Assembly (NCBI GenBank): GCA_031259805.1
Contig: JAIRKX010000036.1
Span: 1-7,182, forward strand
Direction of reading: 5' to 3'
DNA: 7,182 nucleotides
DNA from: Prevotellaceae bacterium
GTDB taxonomy: Bacteria > Bacteroidota > Bacteroidia > Bacteroidales > UBA932
In this document: in pieces, positions 6,723 to 7,182 of the stretch
Numbering within the stretch: position 1 is the first letter of the stretch
Layout: the number at the start of each line of letters is the position of its first letter
Made by a program: the position numbers and the translations under genes
Notes under the pieces: generated by a model
Told to the model about the DNA's origin: nothing
Database searches by the model: none
Seen by the model: the letters and a program-made list of their open reading frames with translations, nothing else

Positions 6723-7182
6723 ATGGGCAAAAGTACAAATTTTATCGGACAGCCGCTACTGAATCAGCTCTTATTTTTTGTAAACGGTGTAAATATCAGA
6801 GAAATATCGAAGCGACACAATGCAGAGCGCTATGTAAAAAAGTTCGACACTCGCCAGCATATGATGGTAATGCTGTTTGGAGTATTGGAAGGCTACCATT
6901 CTATAAAATAGCTTGTTACAGGAATGTTGAGCAATGCACACAAATTGTCTCATTTGGGGATGCGCTGTATGGTTCGTCGCAGCACGCTGTCCGATGCCAA
7001 CAAACGGCGCAAGAGTGCCGTATTTGGAGACATCTATATGGAAGTATACCGCCGTCACTCGGAGAGTTTATCGGACAGCCGGTTGAAGAAATTAGACATA
7101 AAACGGCTTTTCGCGATGGATTCTACCACCATTACGCTGTTTAAGGACATTCTCAAGGGTTGCGGTCGCCTGCCCAAAGAGG
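6723..7182 (+). pseudogene. IS4-family (DDE) transposase with an in-frame amber stop, 3' end beyond window
   Basis: The start MGKSTNFIGQP is the typical opening of Bacteroidetes IS4-type transposases, whose N-terminal part is the DUF4372 region. The first segment (62 codons) ends at TAG 6909-6911. The same frame then stays open from 6912 to the window end and reads on as clear transposase, including RRSTLSDANKRR (6975-7010) and FAMDSTTITLF (7110-7142). The aspartate at 7119-7121 is probably the first residue of the DDE triad. Because the frame does not change, the break is a single nonsense codon, most simply a GAG-to-TAG substitution: relatives, as I recall them, tend to have a glutamate there. 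Either the gene is inactivated, or the amber is read through or suppressed. Residues after about 153 codons, including the rest of the DDE domain, lie outside the window. Confidence 0.85.

Larger units (their letters stand above)
6637..7182 (+). mobile_element. IS4-family insertion sequence, left part (runs off the window)
   Basis: The element is identified by its transposase and by a plausible terminal inverted repeat, CTGTCCGGTAAAA (6637-6649), 73 nt before the transposase start. Inside the left end are a perfect 7-bp stem, GAGCGGT/ACCGCTC, and a perfect -7 promoter box. The right end, right inverted repeat and target-site duplication lie outside the window, so the exact left base is uncertain by a few nucleotides (a start at 6636 or slightly left is possible). 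The element sits upstream of, and points away from, the five-gene operon. Confidence 0.8.

Noticed and set aside
6900..6930. Programmed frameshift as the explanation for the interrupted transposase
   Set aside because: The downstream transposase reads in the same frame as the upstream part, so no frame change is needed; the lesion is a stop codon only.
6771..7058. Minus-strand frame of 95 codons at the right end
   Set aside because: It is an antisense shadow of the transposase with no features of its own.
6683..7144. Plus-strand frame of 153 codons at the right end
   Set aside because: It is out of frame with the transposase, whose homology is clear in the 6723 frame both before and after the TAG.
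1..7182. CRISPR arrays, tRNA or rRNA genes, retrons, toxin-antitoxin pairs
   Set aside because: No spaced direct repeats, cloverleaf-like sequences, reverse-transcriptase motifs or small paired ORFs were seen on either strand.

Overview
The window looks like a piece of a Bacteroidetes (probably Bacteroidales) chromosome. Three things point there: perfect copies of the Bacteroidetes -7 promoter box (TAnnTTTG) at the places where promoters are expected, a small protein resembling the Bacteroidetes family DUF4834, and an IS4-type transposase whose opening (MGKSTNF.GQP) is typical of elements in that phylum. Coding DNA is of moderate GC and rich in CGTCG/GCCG words. The flanking non-coding DNA is strongly AT-rich.

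Layout. Positions 1-231 are non-coding and carry a complete leftward promoter (boxes at 20-27 and 47-50) for a gene beyond the left edge. Positions 232-6446 hold five genes, all on the minus strand and packed into one probable operon. In transcription order they are: a 779-residue membrane-anchored protein of unknown function with a C-terminal beta-propeller-like region (6446-4107), a 78-82-residue single-pass membrane protein resembling DUF4834 (4105-3869), a GT4-type glycosyltransferase (3864-2878), a GT2-type glycosyltransferase with a galactosyltransferase-like C-terminal motif (2873-2067), and a full-length MsbA-like ABC exporter (2070-232). With the starts chosen here, the junctions are 1 nt, 4 nt, 4 nt and a 4-nt ATGA overlap, which suggests translational coupling. 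A -7 box at 6462-6469 is the likely operon promoter. Positions 6470-6636 hold no convincing gene. From about 6637 to the right edge lies the left part of an IS4-family insertion sequence on the plus strand. Its transposase frame runs from 6723 off the end of the window and is broken by one in-frame TAG at 6909-6911.

How the genes may work together: two glycosyltransferases of opposite fold classes followed directly by an MsbA-like flippase suggest assembly of a lipid-linked glycan (LPS core, lipooligosaccharide or another glycolipid) on the inner face of the inner membrane and its export. The two membrane proteins at the head of the operon have no function I can assign. Their placement makes them candidates for accessory envelope proteins, but that is inference.

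I did not find a clearly new defence, RNA or mobile system. The observations most worth a second look are the amber-interrupted transposase, near-copies of the IS end inside the transposase gene that could fold read-in transcripts around the start codon, and the unknown 779-residue protein leading the glycan operon.
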